The notes under the pieces are model-generated. The model searched no databases and was not told the origin of the DNA. It was given only the letters and a program-made list of their open reading frames with translations. Source: an uncultured Campylobacteraceae bacterium (GTDB lineage: Bacteria; Campylobacterota; Campylobacteria; Campylobacterales; Arcobacteraceae). From it: a DNA stretch of 26,132 bases. The stretch lies in the NCBI GenBank assembly GCA_913057765.1, contig CAJXPH010000011.1, forward strand, positions 1 to 26,132, given 5' to 3'. Made by a program: the position numbers and the translations under genes. Shown here one piece after another: positions 7,411 to 14,930 of the stretch; the first letter of the stretch is position 1, and each line of letters begins with the position of its first letter.

Positions 7411-8490
7411 ATGTATACTGTTTTAGTAATTGATGATTCTCCTTCTATGAGAAGAATTATAAAAGATATGATTAATACTATTGATGAATTTGAAGTTATT
7501 GCTGAAGCAATAGATGCATATGATGCAAGAGAAAAAATAAAACAATATGAACCTGATATAGTTACAATTGATATAAACATGCCAAAAATGGATGGTGTAA
7601 CATTCTTAAGGAACCTTATGCGTTTACATCCTATGCCTGCAGTTATTATCTCTGGTGAAAGTGTAAGAGGTAATGATATTTTTGACGATGGTGCGGTAGG
7701 TTTTATTCCTAAGCCAGAAAATGGAGAACCAATGAGTTCTTTTTCTGAAAGAATTAAAGAGAATCTACTTAATTTAACTTTTCTACTTAAAAGATATACT
7801 CTTAAGAAACCAAAAGGTACTAAAAAAGTCATTTCTAAAAAATCAATTGAGGTGGAAAGGAAGGTTCATCCTGATGATGTAATACCTTTACACGCTTCAA
7901 TATTAAATGGTATGAAGTTAATTGCAATTGGATCATCTACGGGTGGTGTTGAATCGCTTTTAAAGGTCTTTAAGGGTTTAACAAATAATCTTCCTCCAAT
8001 ATTAATTACTCAACATATTCCTTACGGGTTTTCTAAATCTTTTGCAGACAGATTAAATGATCATTCTGATATTACTGTATATGAAGCAGGGAATGATATG
8101 ATTTTAGAAAAAGGGCACGCTTACTTAGCTCCTGGTAATATGCATTTAACTATAGAAAAAGCTAGTGGTGGGAATTATAAAACAAAATTACTAGATACTG
8201 TTAAGGTTAGCCATCATAGACCAAGTGTTGATGTGCTATTCCGATCTGTTAACAATACTGTTGGTGGAGCAGCTATGGCTGTTATGATGACAGGAATGGG
8301 TGATGATGGAAGTATTGCAATGAAAGAGTTATTTGATAATGGAGCATATACTGTTGCTCAAAATGAAGAAAGTTGTGTTGTTTTTGGAATGCCTGCAAAA
8401 GCAATTAAAAAAGGTGCCGTAAAAGATATTATTCATTTAAATGATATTTCTAAATATATTATAGAATTCTCTAATAATAGAAGAAGATAG
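7411..8490 (+). CDS. cheB: Chemotaxis methylesterase CheB (receiver plus esterase)
   Basis: A 359-residue CheB that removes receptor methyl groups when phosphorylated. The N-terminal receiver (about 1-105) has D8, D9, phospho-acceptor D54 (TIDINMPKMDG), S81 and K101. A strongly basic linker (about 127-151, with 11 Lys/Arg) joins the methylesterase domain. This holds the catalytic triad: S176 in IGSSTGG, H202 in ITQHIP and D298 in MTGMGDDG. Having a receiver domain sets it apart from the receiver-less CheB of Campylobacter jejuni. The start is supported by AGGG at 7402-7405. It ends the cluster; xerH follows after a gap with its own promoter candidate. Confidence 0.96.
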   Translation: MYTVLVIDDSPSMRRIIKDMINTIDEFEVIAEAIDAYDAREKIKQYEPDIVTIDINMPKMDGVTFLRNLMRLHPMPAVIISGESVRGNDIFDDGAVGFIPKPENGEPMSSFSERIKENLLNLTFLLKRYTLKKPKGTKKVISKKSIEVERKVHPDDVIPLHASILNGMKLIAIGSSTGGVESLLKVFKGLTNNLPPILITQHIPYGFSKSFADRLNDHSDITVYEAGNDMILEKGHAYLAPGNMHLTIEKASGGNYKTKLLDTVKVSHHRPSVDVLFRSVNNTVGGAAMAVMMTGMGDDGSIAMKELFDNGAYTVAQNEESCVVFGMPAKAIKKGAVKDIIHLNDISKYIIEFSNNRRR

Positions 8491-8506
8491 TTTTCTTAAG
8501 TATTAA

Positions 8507-8517
8507 TATAATATAAT
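8507..8517 (+). promoter_or_regulatory. Putative overlapping -10 boxes of the xerH promoter
   Basis: TATAAT occurs twice in overlap, at 8507-8512 and 8512-8517, between the cheB stop and xerH. A T-rich stretch (TTTTCTT, 8491-8497) lies upstream. Either box would start transcription at about 8519-8525, inside the palindrome that follows. Such hexamers are frequent in AT-rich DNA, so this is a candidate only. Confidence 0.4.
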
Positions 8518-8538
8518 TTGGAAATTATAGTTTCCAAA
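8517..8538 (+). repeat. Perfect inverted repeat upstream of xerH
   Basis: TTTGGAAA (8517-8524), a 6-base spacer TTATAG, then TTTCCAAA (8531-8538): perfect 8-bp arms. No T-run follows on either strand, so it is not a typical terminator. It sits at the expected transcription start of xerH, which suits an operator or a leader hairpin. The 6-base spacer also resembles the layout of Xer recombination sites (two arms around a 6-base centre), but I cannot match it to a known dif sequence. Confidence 0.55.
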
Positions 8539-8565
8539 AGTAAATTATATATTAAAAGGCTTATA

Positions 8566-9618
8566 TTGAAATATCCACTTGATTTTGAATCTACATTTAA
8601 TAAAACTTATTTATTCTGGCTATCTAGATTTATTAGAAACAAAATTACATCTCTATCAAATAGACAAGTAAAAGATAAAGATCGCTTAGCACAAATCTTG
8701 CAAGAGTTAGTAAAAGGTTTTGATTCTATTGACAATTTAAAACTTACAGTTAAAGAAGTTAGAAATATTGGAATCAATAGTATTCATGTATATTTTATCC
8801 CACTTGCTAAGTTATATAAGTTTATGGATAATTATGGAGCATCTTCTATGAAAGAAATTGATGAAGAGCTATTAAGCGACTTTCTTGCAACTGAAACAAG
8901 TACTTTATCTGATGCAACAAAAAAAAATTATAGAATTGCTCTCGTAACATTCTTTGGTTATATTGATAAGCAAAACGAGGGTAAAGATGGTTTTGTTTAC
9001 AGATACGGTATAGAATTAAAGAATTGGGGTGGATTATCTGGCAAGAGTGGTACTAAACTGCCCTCTTTTATGCAAAAAGAAGAAGTACAAAGATTTATTA
9101 GTGGAATTGATGTATATCCATTCAGTGTAAAAATAGCTGCTAGAAATAGACTTATTATAAAAATGATACTTTATACAGGGATAAGAGTTAGTGAAGCAAT
9201 AAATATTGATTTAAAAGATTTTAATAAAGATGGAGATGCTTATATTATACAAGTTAGAGGTAAAGGCAATAAACCTAGAGTTGTTATGATAAAAGAATCA
9301 ATAATTAGAAATGATTTATCTGAATGGTTAAATATAAAATGTTGTGAGAACAATTTACTATTCTGTAATCAAAAAGGAAAAGCTCTTAGTCAAGCATATA
9401 TAAGTAGTATAGTTGAAAAAATTCTTTTAAGTATTGGTATTAGAAAAGAAAAGAATGGGGCCCATATGTTACGACATACTTTCGCCACCCTACTTTATCA
9501 AAAGAATAAAGATTTGATTTTAGTACAAGAATCTTTAGGACATGCAGATATAAATACTTCTAGAATTTATACTCATTTTGATAAAGATAGATTAAAACAA
9601 ACTACGGATATATTTTAA
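8566..9618 (+). CDS. xerH: Tyrosine recombinase XerH (chromosome dimer resolution)
   Basis: A 350-residue tyrosine recombinase closely resembling Helicobacter XerH, which acts alone at difH to resolve chromosome dimers. Numbered from the start chosen here, the catalytic set is R207 (TGIRVSEA), K233 (RGKGNKPR), H300 and R303 (HMLRH), H326 (LGHADINTS) and the nucleophile Y335 (RIYTHFD). N-terminal motifs also match: WLSRFIRNKITSLSNRQVKD and KKNYRIALVTFFGYIDKQN. I place the start at the TTG at 8566, because AAAAGG lies six bases upstream and the protein then begins MKYPLDFE, like the XerH N-terminus. A longer frame can start at TTG 8518, but that codon lies in the palindrome and has no ribosome binding site. 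The flanking genes are core functions, so this is the housekeeping Xer enzyme and not a mobile-element integrase. Confidence 0.93.
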   Translation: MKYPLDFESTFNKTYLFWLSRFIRNKITSLSNRQVKDKDRLAQILQELVKGFDSIDNLKLTVKEVRNIGINSIHVYFIPLAKLYKFMDNYGASSMKEIDEELLSDFLATETSTLSDATKKNYRIALVTFFGYIDKQNEGKDGFVYRYGIELKNWGGLSGKSGTKLPSFMQKEEVQRFISGIDVYPFSVKIAARNRLIIKMILYTGIRVSEAINIDLKDFNKDGDAYIIQVRGKGNKPRVVMIKESIIRNDLSEWLNIKCCENNLLFCNQKGKALSQAYISSIVEKILLSIGIRKEKNGAHMLRHTFATLLYQKNKDLILVQESLGHADINTSRIYTHFDKDRLKQTTDIF

Positions 9619-9626
9619 GTATAAAG

Positions 9627-9905
9627 TTACCAAAGAGAACCTGTTTCAAAGTCATCTTCTATACTATCTTCTATTTCCAAATAAACTTCTTCGTCATAGT
9701 CTATATATAATGAATAGTCACCAATACATAAACTATTCTGAATATTTCTTTTATTTAAATAGGCATCTTCATTGCCATTTGATAGATCAGAAAGATAATA
9801 TTCCACCATTGATGGAGCCATGCTATTGATTACATTATCTAAAGAATCAAAGCTGTCCACATCAAAAGTTGAATATAAAGATGTTTTATTTAAAAGTAAA
9901 ACCAT
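9627..9905 (-). CDS. Unrecognised small acidic protein
   Basis: A 92-residue protein I do not recognise. It has no signal peptide, membrane segment or metal motif. The C-terminal third is strikingly acidic and tyrosine-rich (DYSLYIDYDEEVYLEIEDSIEDD) and the protein ends in Trp. It lies three bases after the stop of the coiled-coil gene on the same strand, with no separate ribosome binding site, so it is probably translated by coupling and made with that partner. It converges on xerH with only eight bases between the two stops and no clear terminator. The frame is a credible gene because it is tightly spaced with its neighbour. Function is unknown. Confidence 0.7.
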   Translation of the reverse strand: MVLLLNKTSLYSTFDVDSFDSLDNVINSMAPSMVEYYLSDLSNGNEDAYLNKRNIQNSLCIGDYSLYIDYDEEVYLEIEDSIEDDFETGSLW

Positions 9906-9908
9906 TTA

Positions 9909-10379
9909 TTAGTTATTGAATCCATTTAATAATGATGCCATTCTATTTAAATCAATTTTATTTTCAGAAGAATCATTTTCTGATGAAGGTTTTTCTTCTG
10001 TATTTACTATAATTTCTTCAATAGATTCTCTTACATCAGATTTAGAATGTTCATCTTCTTTTTTACTATCATCTTCAGCGTCTTTTTTTATAGGACTAGG
10101 GTCACTTTTTTTACTTAAAAGCCCTTCAATCTTACTTAGCATAGAATTAATATTTGATGAATCTTTTTCTGTATTATCTTGAAGAATATTTACATTATCT
10201 TCTAAATCTCTTTTTTCTGATTCAACATTATTTACTTTTGCTTTTAATTCATTATTTTCAGTATTTAATTTATCATTATCATTTTCAAGTTCATCATATG
10301 AATTTTGAAGTATTTCATATGCGTTTATTAGCTTTTCTAAAGCTTCATTTAGTTTATTTATAGTTTCTGCGTTTGTCAT
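9909..10379 (-). CDS. Leucine-heptad coiled-coil protein (ZapB-like shape)
   Basis: A 156-residue protein with no family I can name. Residues 10-66 form an unbroken heptad series with L10, L17, L24, L31, L38, L45, V52, L59 and L66, with L14, Y21, Y28, V49 and V63 at the companion core position. This is a clear two-stranded coiled coil. A charged Ser/Asp/Glu/Lys-rich linker (about 90-140) follows, and then a short C-terminal segment DLNRMASLLNGFNN that looks like an amphipathic docking helix. The layout (coiled coil, disordered linker, end peptide) recalls cell-division adaptors such as ZapB, but that is similarity of shape only. AAGGAC nine bases upstream supports the ATG. It is the first gene of a two-gene unit with the acidic protein downstream. 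Confidence 0.8.
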   Translation of the reverse strand: MTNAETINKLNEALEKLINAYEILQNSYDELENDNDKLNTENNELKAKVNNVESEKRDLEDNVNILQDNTEKDSSNINSMLSKIEGLLSKKSDPSPIKKDAEDDSKKEDEHSKSDVRESIEEIIVNTEEKPSSENDSSENKIDLNRMASLLNGFNN

Positions 10380-10434
10380 TTGTTTAGGTCCTTAAAATTA
10401 TCATATATTATTAGAATCGTTATTATTGCAAAAT

Positions 10435-12402
10435 TTAGCTAATAATTCCATCAATTTTAAGTAAAGAGTCAACACTTGGGTCTCTATTTGCTAATTCAAA
10501 AAATAATTCATCCATATCTTTTGAGCCACCATTTTTTAGTATTGTATCTTTATATCTAATTGCTAATTCTTTATTTAATACTTTTCCAGAATCAATAAAC
10601 ATATAAAAAGCGTCTGCACTTAGTACTTCAGCCCACTTATATGAGTAGTATCCCGCAGCATAACCTCCTGCAAATATATGTGCAAATCCATTTTGGAACT
10701 TGTTATATGCAGGGGGATTCATTGCAGAATAGTTATCTCTAATTTCATCAAGAACAGACTGAACTTCTTCTTCGCTTGTATAAAGTTTTTGATGTAATTT
10801 AAAATCAAATAAAGCAAATTCAACTTGTCTAAGCATTGATAAAGAAGATTGGAAGTTTTTAGCTTTGATAATTCTGTCAATCGCTTCATCACTTAATACT
10901 TCTTGCGTCTTATAATGTTTTGCAAAAAGTTTTAGAACTTCTTTATCATAGGCAAAATATTCTAAGAATTGTGATGGGAATTCAACAACATCCCATGCAA
11001 CACCAGAAATACCACTAACCATAGCTTCTGGGACTTTACTTAGTAGATGATGTAAAGCATGTCCCATTTCGTGGAATAGTGTTACTACGTCATTGTGTCT
11101 TAATAAAGAAGGTGTTGTATCACTAGATTGTGGAAAGTTACAAACTATATATGCAGTTGGAAGATTCTCATTGCCATCTTTATCAACATAGTGAGAATGC
11201 CAGTTATTCATCCAAGCACCACCTCTTTTCTCTTTTCTTGCTTCTAAATCAATAAAAATTCTTGCAATTGTTTTTCCGTTTTCACTTATATCATACACTT
11301 TTGCATTTGAATCCCAAGCTTTAGCATCTGTTTTAGAAAATTTGATATTAAATACTTCATTTAAAAAATCAAAGAAACCATTTAGAACAGAGTCTTGCTC
11401 AAAATAAGGTCTGTAGAACTCTTCATCTAGATCATATTTTTCTTTCTTTAGTTTTTCGCTGTAATACCCTAAATCAAAGCTTTTAATATCTTTTAATCCA
11501 TCTTTTAAAGCATATTCTTTTACTTCTTCAATTTCTTCTTTTGCTCTGGTCTTTCCTTTTGAAGCAAGTTCCTCAAGAAAAGAGACAACATCTTCTTCAT
11601 TTTTAGCCATTTTAGTTTCAAGAGAATATTCTGCGTAGTTATCAAAACCTAAGATTTTTACCATTTCATTTTTAAGTTTTAAAATTTCTTCAATGATTTT
11701 TCCATTCTCAGGAGATCTTGTACAATATGCTTTGTAAATCTCTTCTCTTCTTTCTCTAGAAGTTCCATATGTAATATATGCTAAATAAGATGGCATTTGT
11801 AACGTGAACTTATATTTTGTTTTTCCATCTTCTTCAAAGGAAGCTAGTTCTAAGTCTGACTTAGGTATTTCTTTTACATCTTCAAAATCTTCAATTATCA
11901 TTTCAAATGAATTTGTAGCATTTAATAAATTTTGAGAAAACTTATGTGATAGTTCACTAAGCTTTAAATTTAATTCTTTTAGTGTTTCTTTTTTTTCATT
12001 ATTTAAATGACAACCACTTAATTTGAAGTCTCTAATCTCATTTTCCAACACTTTATTTTGTATATCATTTAATGGTATTTTAGTGTTATCTTGTATAACT
12101 TTTAAGGATCTATAAATATTATCATTTTGACTTATCTCAGTTTCATAGTTAGAGATCAAAGGAAGACATTCTTCATATACTTTTTGAGTTATTTCTGAGT
12201 TCTTAACTGAATCGATATGAAAGATAGGAGTAACGAAATCACTAATACTCTCCCCTACTTCTTCAAATGGCTTTACAAAATTTTGATAAGTCTTTTCTTC
12301 TATTTTTAAAAGTTCGTCTATCTTTTCTTTACTACTTGTTAATAGTAGTTCTAAATCATTTTTACTATTTTCTAAATTATCTAAATTAAATTCTTTGAAC
12401 AT
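10435..12402 (-). CDS. prlC: Oligopeptidase A, M3 family zinc metallopeptidase
   Basis: A 655-residue cytoplasmic M3 peptidase that breaks down short peptides, including cleaved signal peptides in E. coli. The zinc site is HEMGH at 444-448 (H444, E445, H448), with the third ligand E474 in VEFPSQFLE. The surrounding sequence VSGISGVAWDVVEFPSQF is nearly the same as in E. coli PrlC/OpdA, which sets it apart from oligoendopeptidase F. Other M3 features are GGAWMNNW (394-401), CNFPQSS and the C-terminal FAGGYAAGYYSYKWAEVLSAD. There is no signal peptide. AGGA six bases before the ATG supports the start. It lies eight bases after prmC and is probably co-transcribed with it. Confidence 0.93.
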   Translation of the reverse strand: MFKEFNLDNLENSKNDLELLLTSSKEKIDELLKIEEKTYQNFVKPFEEVGESISDFVTPIFHIDSVKNSEITQKVYEECLPLISNYETEISQNDNIYRSLKVIQDNTKIPLNDIQNKVLENEIRDFKLSGCHLNNEKKETLKELNLKLSELSHKFSQNLLNATNSFEMIIEDFEDVKEIPKSDLELASFEEDGKTKYKFTLQMPSYLAYITYGTSRERREEIYKAYCTRSPENGKIIEEILKLKNEMVKILGFDNYAEYSLETKMAKNEEDVVSFLEELASKGKTRAKEEIEEVKEYALKDGLKDIKSFDLGYYSEKLKKEKYDLDEEFYRPYFEQDSVLNGFFDFLNEVFNIKFSKTDAKAWDSNAKVYDISENGKTIARIFIDLEARKEKRGGAWMNNWHSHYVDKDGNENLPTAYIVCNFPQSSDTTPSLLRHNDVVTLFHEMGHALHHLLSKVPEAMVSGISGVAWDVVEFPSQFLEYFAYDKEVLKLFAKHYKTQEVLSDEAIDRIIKAKNFQSSLSMLRQVEFALFDFKLHQKLYTSEEEVQSVLDEIRDNYSAMNPPAYNKFQNGFAHIFAGGYAAGYYSYKWAEVLSADAFYMFIDSGKVLNKELAIRYKDTILKNGGSKDMDELFFELANRDPSVDSLLKIDGIIS

Positions 12403-12410
12403 ATATTTTC

Positions 12411-13247
12411 CTATTTATTTTTATTTTTAAACTTTACGGTAAACCCTCTATCAAATTTCTCATAATCTTGATAGAAAGAGTAATCTTTTACATTAAGTGT
12501 TTTTAAATACTCTCCTAAGGGTTTCTTTTGATCATAACCCATCTCACACAATAGATATTCAATATCTCTGATAGATGTCTCTTTTATAATATCTTTTAGT
12601 AGTTCATCTCCAATAGCCCCACCAAATAAAGCATTTGAAGGCTCGTATTTAACATTGTCAGGTAATTTGTAGTCATTTGCAATATAAGGAGGGTTTGATA
12701 TAGTCATATGAATATCATCTTCAGTAACTTTTTCATATAAATTACTAAGTCTAAATTCAATTTTATCTTCTACTTTATGTTTTATTGCATTATGATATGC
12801 AAGTTCTAGTGCTTTTTCGTTTATATCTAAAGCAATAATTTTAATATCATCAATTAAAAGTGCTAATATAACAGATATAACACCTGACCCTGTACCAATT
12901 TCTACTACATTTACTGTTCCGTTTATATCTTTTAAAATCTCAATAGCATTTTCGACTAAAAGTTCAGTCTCTGGTCTTGGGATTAATACGCCTTCTTTCA
13001 CAATAAAAGATTCCCCATAAAATGAAGCTTTTCTTATAATGTATTCCAAAGGATAATTCGTAGCTCTTTTATTTACTAACTTTTCAAGCTCTTTTTCTTT
13101 TTCAAACTCATTGTTATTGTTTAAATGTAGCCATATATTGTTTTTATCCAATAAAAAGCCAATAAGTATTTCTACCTCTTTAGCAGGAATATGTGTAACA
13201 TACTTTAGTTTTTGAGAATACTTTCTTACTGTGTCTTTAATAGTCAT
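12411..13247 (-). CDS. prmC: Release factor glutamine methyltransferase PrmC
   Basis: A 278-residue SAM-dependent enzyme that methylates the glutamine of the GGQ motif in release factors RF1 and RF2. A helical N-terminal domain (1-85) leads to the LIPRPETELLVE segment (88-99), the SAM loop EIGTGSGVIS (116-125) and the diagnostic NPPY motif (185-188) that holds the target amide. Length is normal. The nearest AAAAGG lies about 12 bases before the ATG, rather far, so initiation may be weak. It heads a pair with prlC, and a TATAAT on the minus strand about 30 bases upstream of the start suggests its own promoter, apart from hemW. Confidence 0.95.
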   Translation of the reverse strand: MTIKDTVRKYSQKLKYVTHIPAKEVEILIGFLLDKNNIWLHLNNNNEFEKEKELEKLVNKRATNYPLEYIIRKASFYGESFIVKEGVLIPRPETELLVENAIEILKDINGTVNVVEIGTGSGVISVILALLIDDIKIIALDINEKALELAYHNAIKHKVEDKIEFRLSNLYEKVTEDDIHMTISNPPYIANDYKLPDNVKYEPSNALFGGAIGDELLKDIIKETSIRDIEYLLCEMGYDQKKPLGEYLKTLNVKDYSFYQDYEKFDRGFTVKFKNKNK

Positions 13248-13276
13248 ATTTAATATTTACCTTTTTAAAAGTTGAT

Positions 13277-13282
13277 ATTATA
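13277..13282 (-). promoter_or_regulatory. Putative -10 box upstream of prmC
   Basis: On the minus strand TATAAT lies about 30 bases before the prmC start, with a T-rich stretch (TTTTTAAC) directly upstream. It would drive prmC-prlC independently of hemW, which ends just before it. Identified by the hexamer only. Confidence 0.35.
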
Positions 13283-13294
13283 GTTAAAAATAGA

Positions 13295-14359
13295 TTACTC
13301 TAATATATAAAGAGCTAATTCATCAGACAAAAGGAAATTTTTGTTAGTAATTATTTGGTCTTTTAGTTCTAATTTATTCTCTTTTATAAGCTCTTTCGTT
13401 TTAATTTTCTCATTATCTGTTAATATTTCTAGATTGAAACCATTTGAACATCTTAGTCCTAGAAGTACTTTTTCAACTTTTATATCTTCTTTGCTTAAAT
13501 TCTCAAATTCATAAGAAGTGGGACTACTAATATACTCTTCTATACTTTTGTTAGGATAATATCTTTGTTCATTTACACAGCCAACAGCACCAGCACCAAC
13601 TCCAAGATAGTTTTTGTGTTGCCAATAACCATAGTTATGTGTTGATTCATCATTTTTTGTTTTTGAAAAGTTTGATATCTCATATTGGTTAAAATCATTT
13701 TCTTTTAAATAGTTGAATATTTTATATGATAATTCTTCATCATCAATTTTTATTTTTGTATTATTAAAGAATTTTGTACCTTCTTCTAGTGTTAAAGAAT
13801 AAGCACTTATATGTGTTACAGGAAGTGAAAATATTGTATTGAAATCATCTTTTATACTCTCTAATGTATCACCTTCAACTCCATAAATTATATCACAGTT
13901 AATCCTATTAAAACCTATACAATTAGCATTTTGTATAGCAGTTATAGCCCCTTTACTATTATGCGCACGATTTAGTTTTTTTAACTTTTTATCATCAAAA
14001 CTCTGTACACCAAAGCTAATACGATTTAGACCTAAATCTTTCATCCCTTGAAGCCACTCTTTAGAAGCAGAATTGGGATTACTTTCACTTGTAATTTCAC
14101 AGTTCTCAGATAGATATGGATTTAGAATATCAAAAACTCCTTTGTACAATTCAACATTTATAGTACTAGGGGTACCTCCACCAATGAAAACTGTATCTAA
14201 TTTCTCATTCTTTTTTAAGTTTGTTTCTAAGTCAAATTTTAATTGTTTTTTTAAAGCTTCCATATAATCTTTTTTTAGATGGAATCTGTCTGTATAGGTG
14301 TTGAAAGCACAATAGTAACATTTACTGTCACAAAAGGGAATATGTATATATAAAAGCAA
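13295..14359 (-). CDS. hemW: HemW-like radical SAM protein (heme chaperone)
   Basis: A 354-residue radical SAM protein of the HemN/HemW group. The 4Fe-4S cysteines are C10, C14 and C17 in CDSKCYYCAF, followed by the SAM-binding FIGGGTPS, and then GVQSF and LNRAH. True HemN oxidases have a fourth cysteine two residues after the third (CxxxCxxCxC); here that place is F19, as in HemW. So heme trafficking is more likely than coproporphyrinogen oxidation, although databases often carry the HemN name. The start is TTG, supported by AGGA seven bases upstream; an ATG start is not available near there. It diverges from rppH across a 55-base gap. Confidence 0.88.
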   Translation of the reverse strand: MLLYIHIPFCDSKCYYCAFNTYTDRFHLKKDYMEALKKQLKFDLETNLKKNEKLDTVFIGGGTPSTINVELYKGVFDILNPYLSENCEITSESNPNSASKEWLQGMKDLGLNRISFGVQSFDDKKLKKLNRAHNSKGAITAIQNANCIGFNRINCDIIYGVEGDTLESIKDDFNTIFSLPVTHISAYSLTLEEGTKFFNNTKIKIDDEELSYKIFNYLKENDFNQYEISNFSKTKNDESTHNYGYWQHKNYLGVGAGAVGCVNEQRYYPNKSIEEYISSPTSYEFENLSKEDIKVEKVLLGLRCSNGFNLEILTDNEKIKTKELIKENKLELKDQIITNKNFLLSDELALYILE

Positions 14360-14376
14360 TTTTTAATCCTATGTTT

Positions 14377-14384
14377 ATTATAAT
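14377..14384. promoter_or_regulatory. Divergent hemW/rppH promoter candidates
   Basis: The 55-base gap between hemW and rppH contains ATTATAAT at 14377-14384. It reads TATAAT on the plus strand at 14379-14384 and on the minus strand at 14382-14377, so divergent -10 boxes overlap. The plus-strand reading would transcribe the rppH-lysC-hobA-holB-folP run. Motif evidence only. Confidence 0.35.
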
Positions 14385-14414
14385 ATCAGGCTAATTATAA
14401 GGGAATTATTATTT

Positions 14415-14912
14415 ATGACTGATAAAGAAATAAAAGAAAACAATAAAGTAAAGAAAAATTACAGACCAAATGTAGCAGCTATTGTATTATCAGCTAAATA
14501 TCCTGAAAAATGTGAGATCTTTATTGCCTCAAGAACAGACGTAGAAAATGCTTGGCAATTCCCGCAAGGTGGTATTGATGAAGGTGAAACTTCGCATGAA
14601 GCATTGTATAGAGAATTAGAAGAAGAAATTGGTACAAGAGAAGTTGAAATAATTGCGGAATACCCTGAGTGGGTTTCTTATAACTTCCCTCCTGCAATTG
14701 CAAAAAAAATGTATCCATTTGATGGGCAAATACAAAAATACTATTTGGTTAAATTAAAAAAAGGTGCTAAAGTAAATATAAACACTGAACTACCTGAGTT
14801 TAGTGAATATAAATTTGTACCTACAAAAAATATTTATGACTATATAACTTTCTTTAAAAGAACAGTATATAAACAAGTACTTAAATATTTTAGAAATGAA
14901 GGTTTTATTTAA
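14415..14912 (+). CDS. rppH: RNA pyrophosphohydrolase RppH (Nudix)
   Basis: A 165-residue Nudix hydrolase that removes pyrophosphate from the 5' end of mRNA to start decay. The Nudix box is complete at about 52-74: GGIDEGE, seven residues, then RELEEEIGT. It is preceded by AWQFPQGG, typical of RppH; WVSYNFPP and the C-terminal FKRTVYKQVLKYF are also RppH-like. AAGGGA lies about ten bases before the ATG. It is the first gene of a five-gene run on the plus strand. In the same window pnp provides the exonuclease side of mRNA decay. Older annotations of this group use nudH or invA for the same protein. Confidence 0.93.
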   Translation: MTDKEIKENNKVKKNYRPNVAAIVLSAKYPEKCEIFIASRTDVENAWQFPQGGIDEGETSHEALYRELEEEIGTREVEIIAEYPEWVSYNFPPAIAKKMYPFDGQIQKYYLVKLKKGAKVNINTELPEFSEYKFVPTKNIYDYITFFKRTVYKQVLKYFRNEGFI

Positions 14913-14930
14913 AAAAGGTAAAGAAAAAGA

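Noticed and set aside
8566..9618. Tyrosine recombinase as a phage or integrative-element integrase
   Set aside because: Sequence matches the housekeeping XerH along its length, and the neighbours are core chemotaxis and peptidase genes; no tRNA, att repeats or phage genes are near.
9916..10363. Plus-strand frames opposite the coiled-coil gene
   Set aside because: They are Ser/Phe/Leu-rich shadows of the repetitive coiled-coil codons, without ribosome binding sites.
9627..10379. The two small minus-strand genes as a toxin-antitoxin pair
   Set aside because: Neither protein shows a toxin or DNA-binding antitoxin fold; the larger one is a long coiled coil and the smaller is acidic. Tight spacing alone is not enough.
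13295..14359. True oxygen-independent coproporphyrinogen oxidase (HemN)
   Set aside because: The fourth cysteine of the HemN CxxxCxxCxC motif is Phe here, as in HemW.
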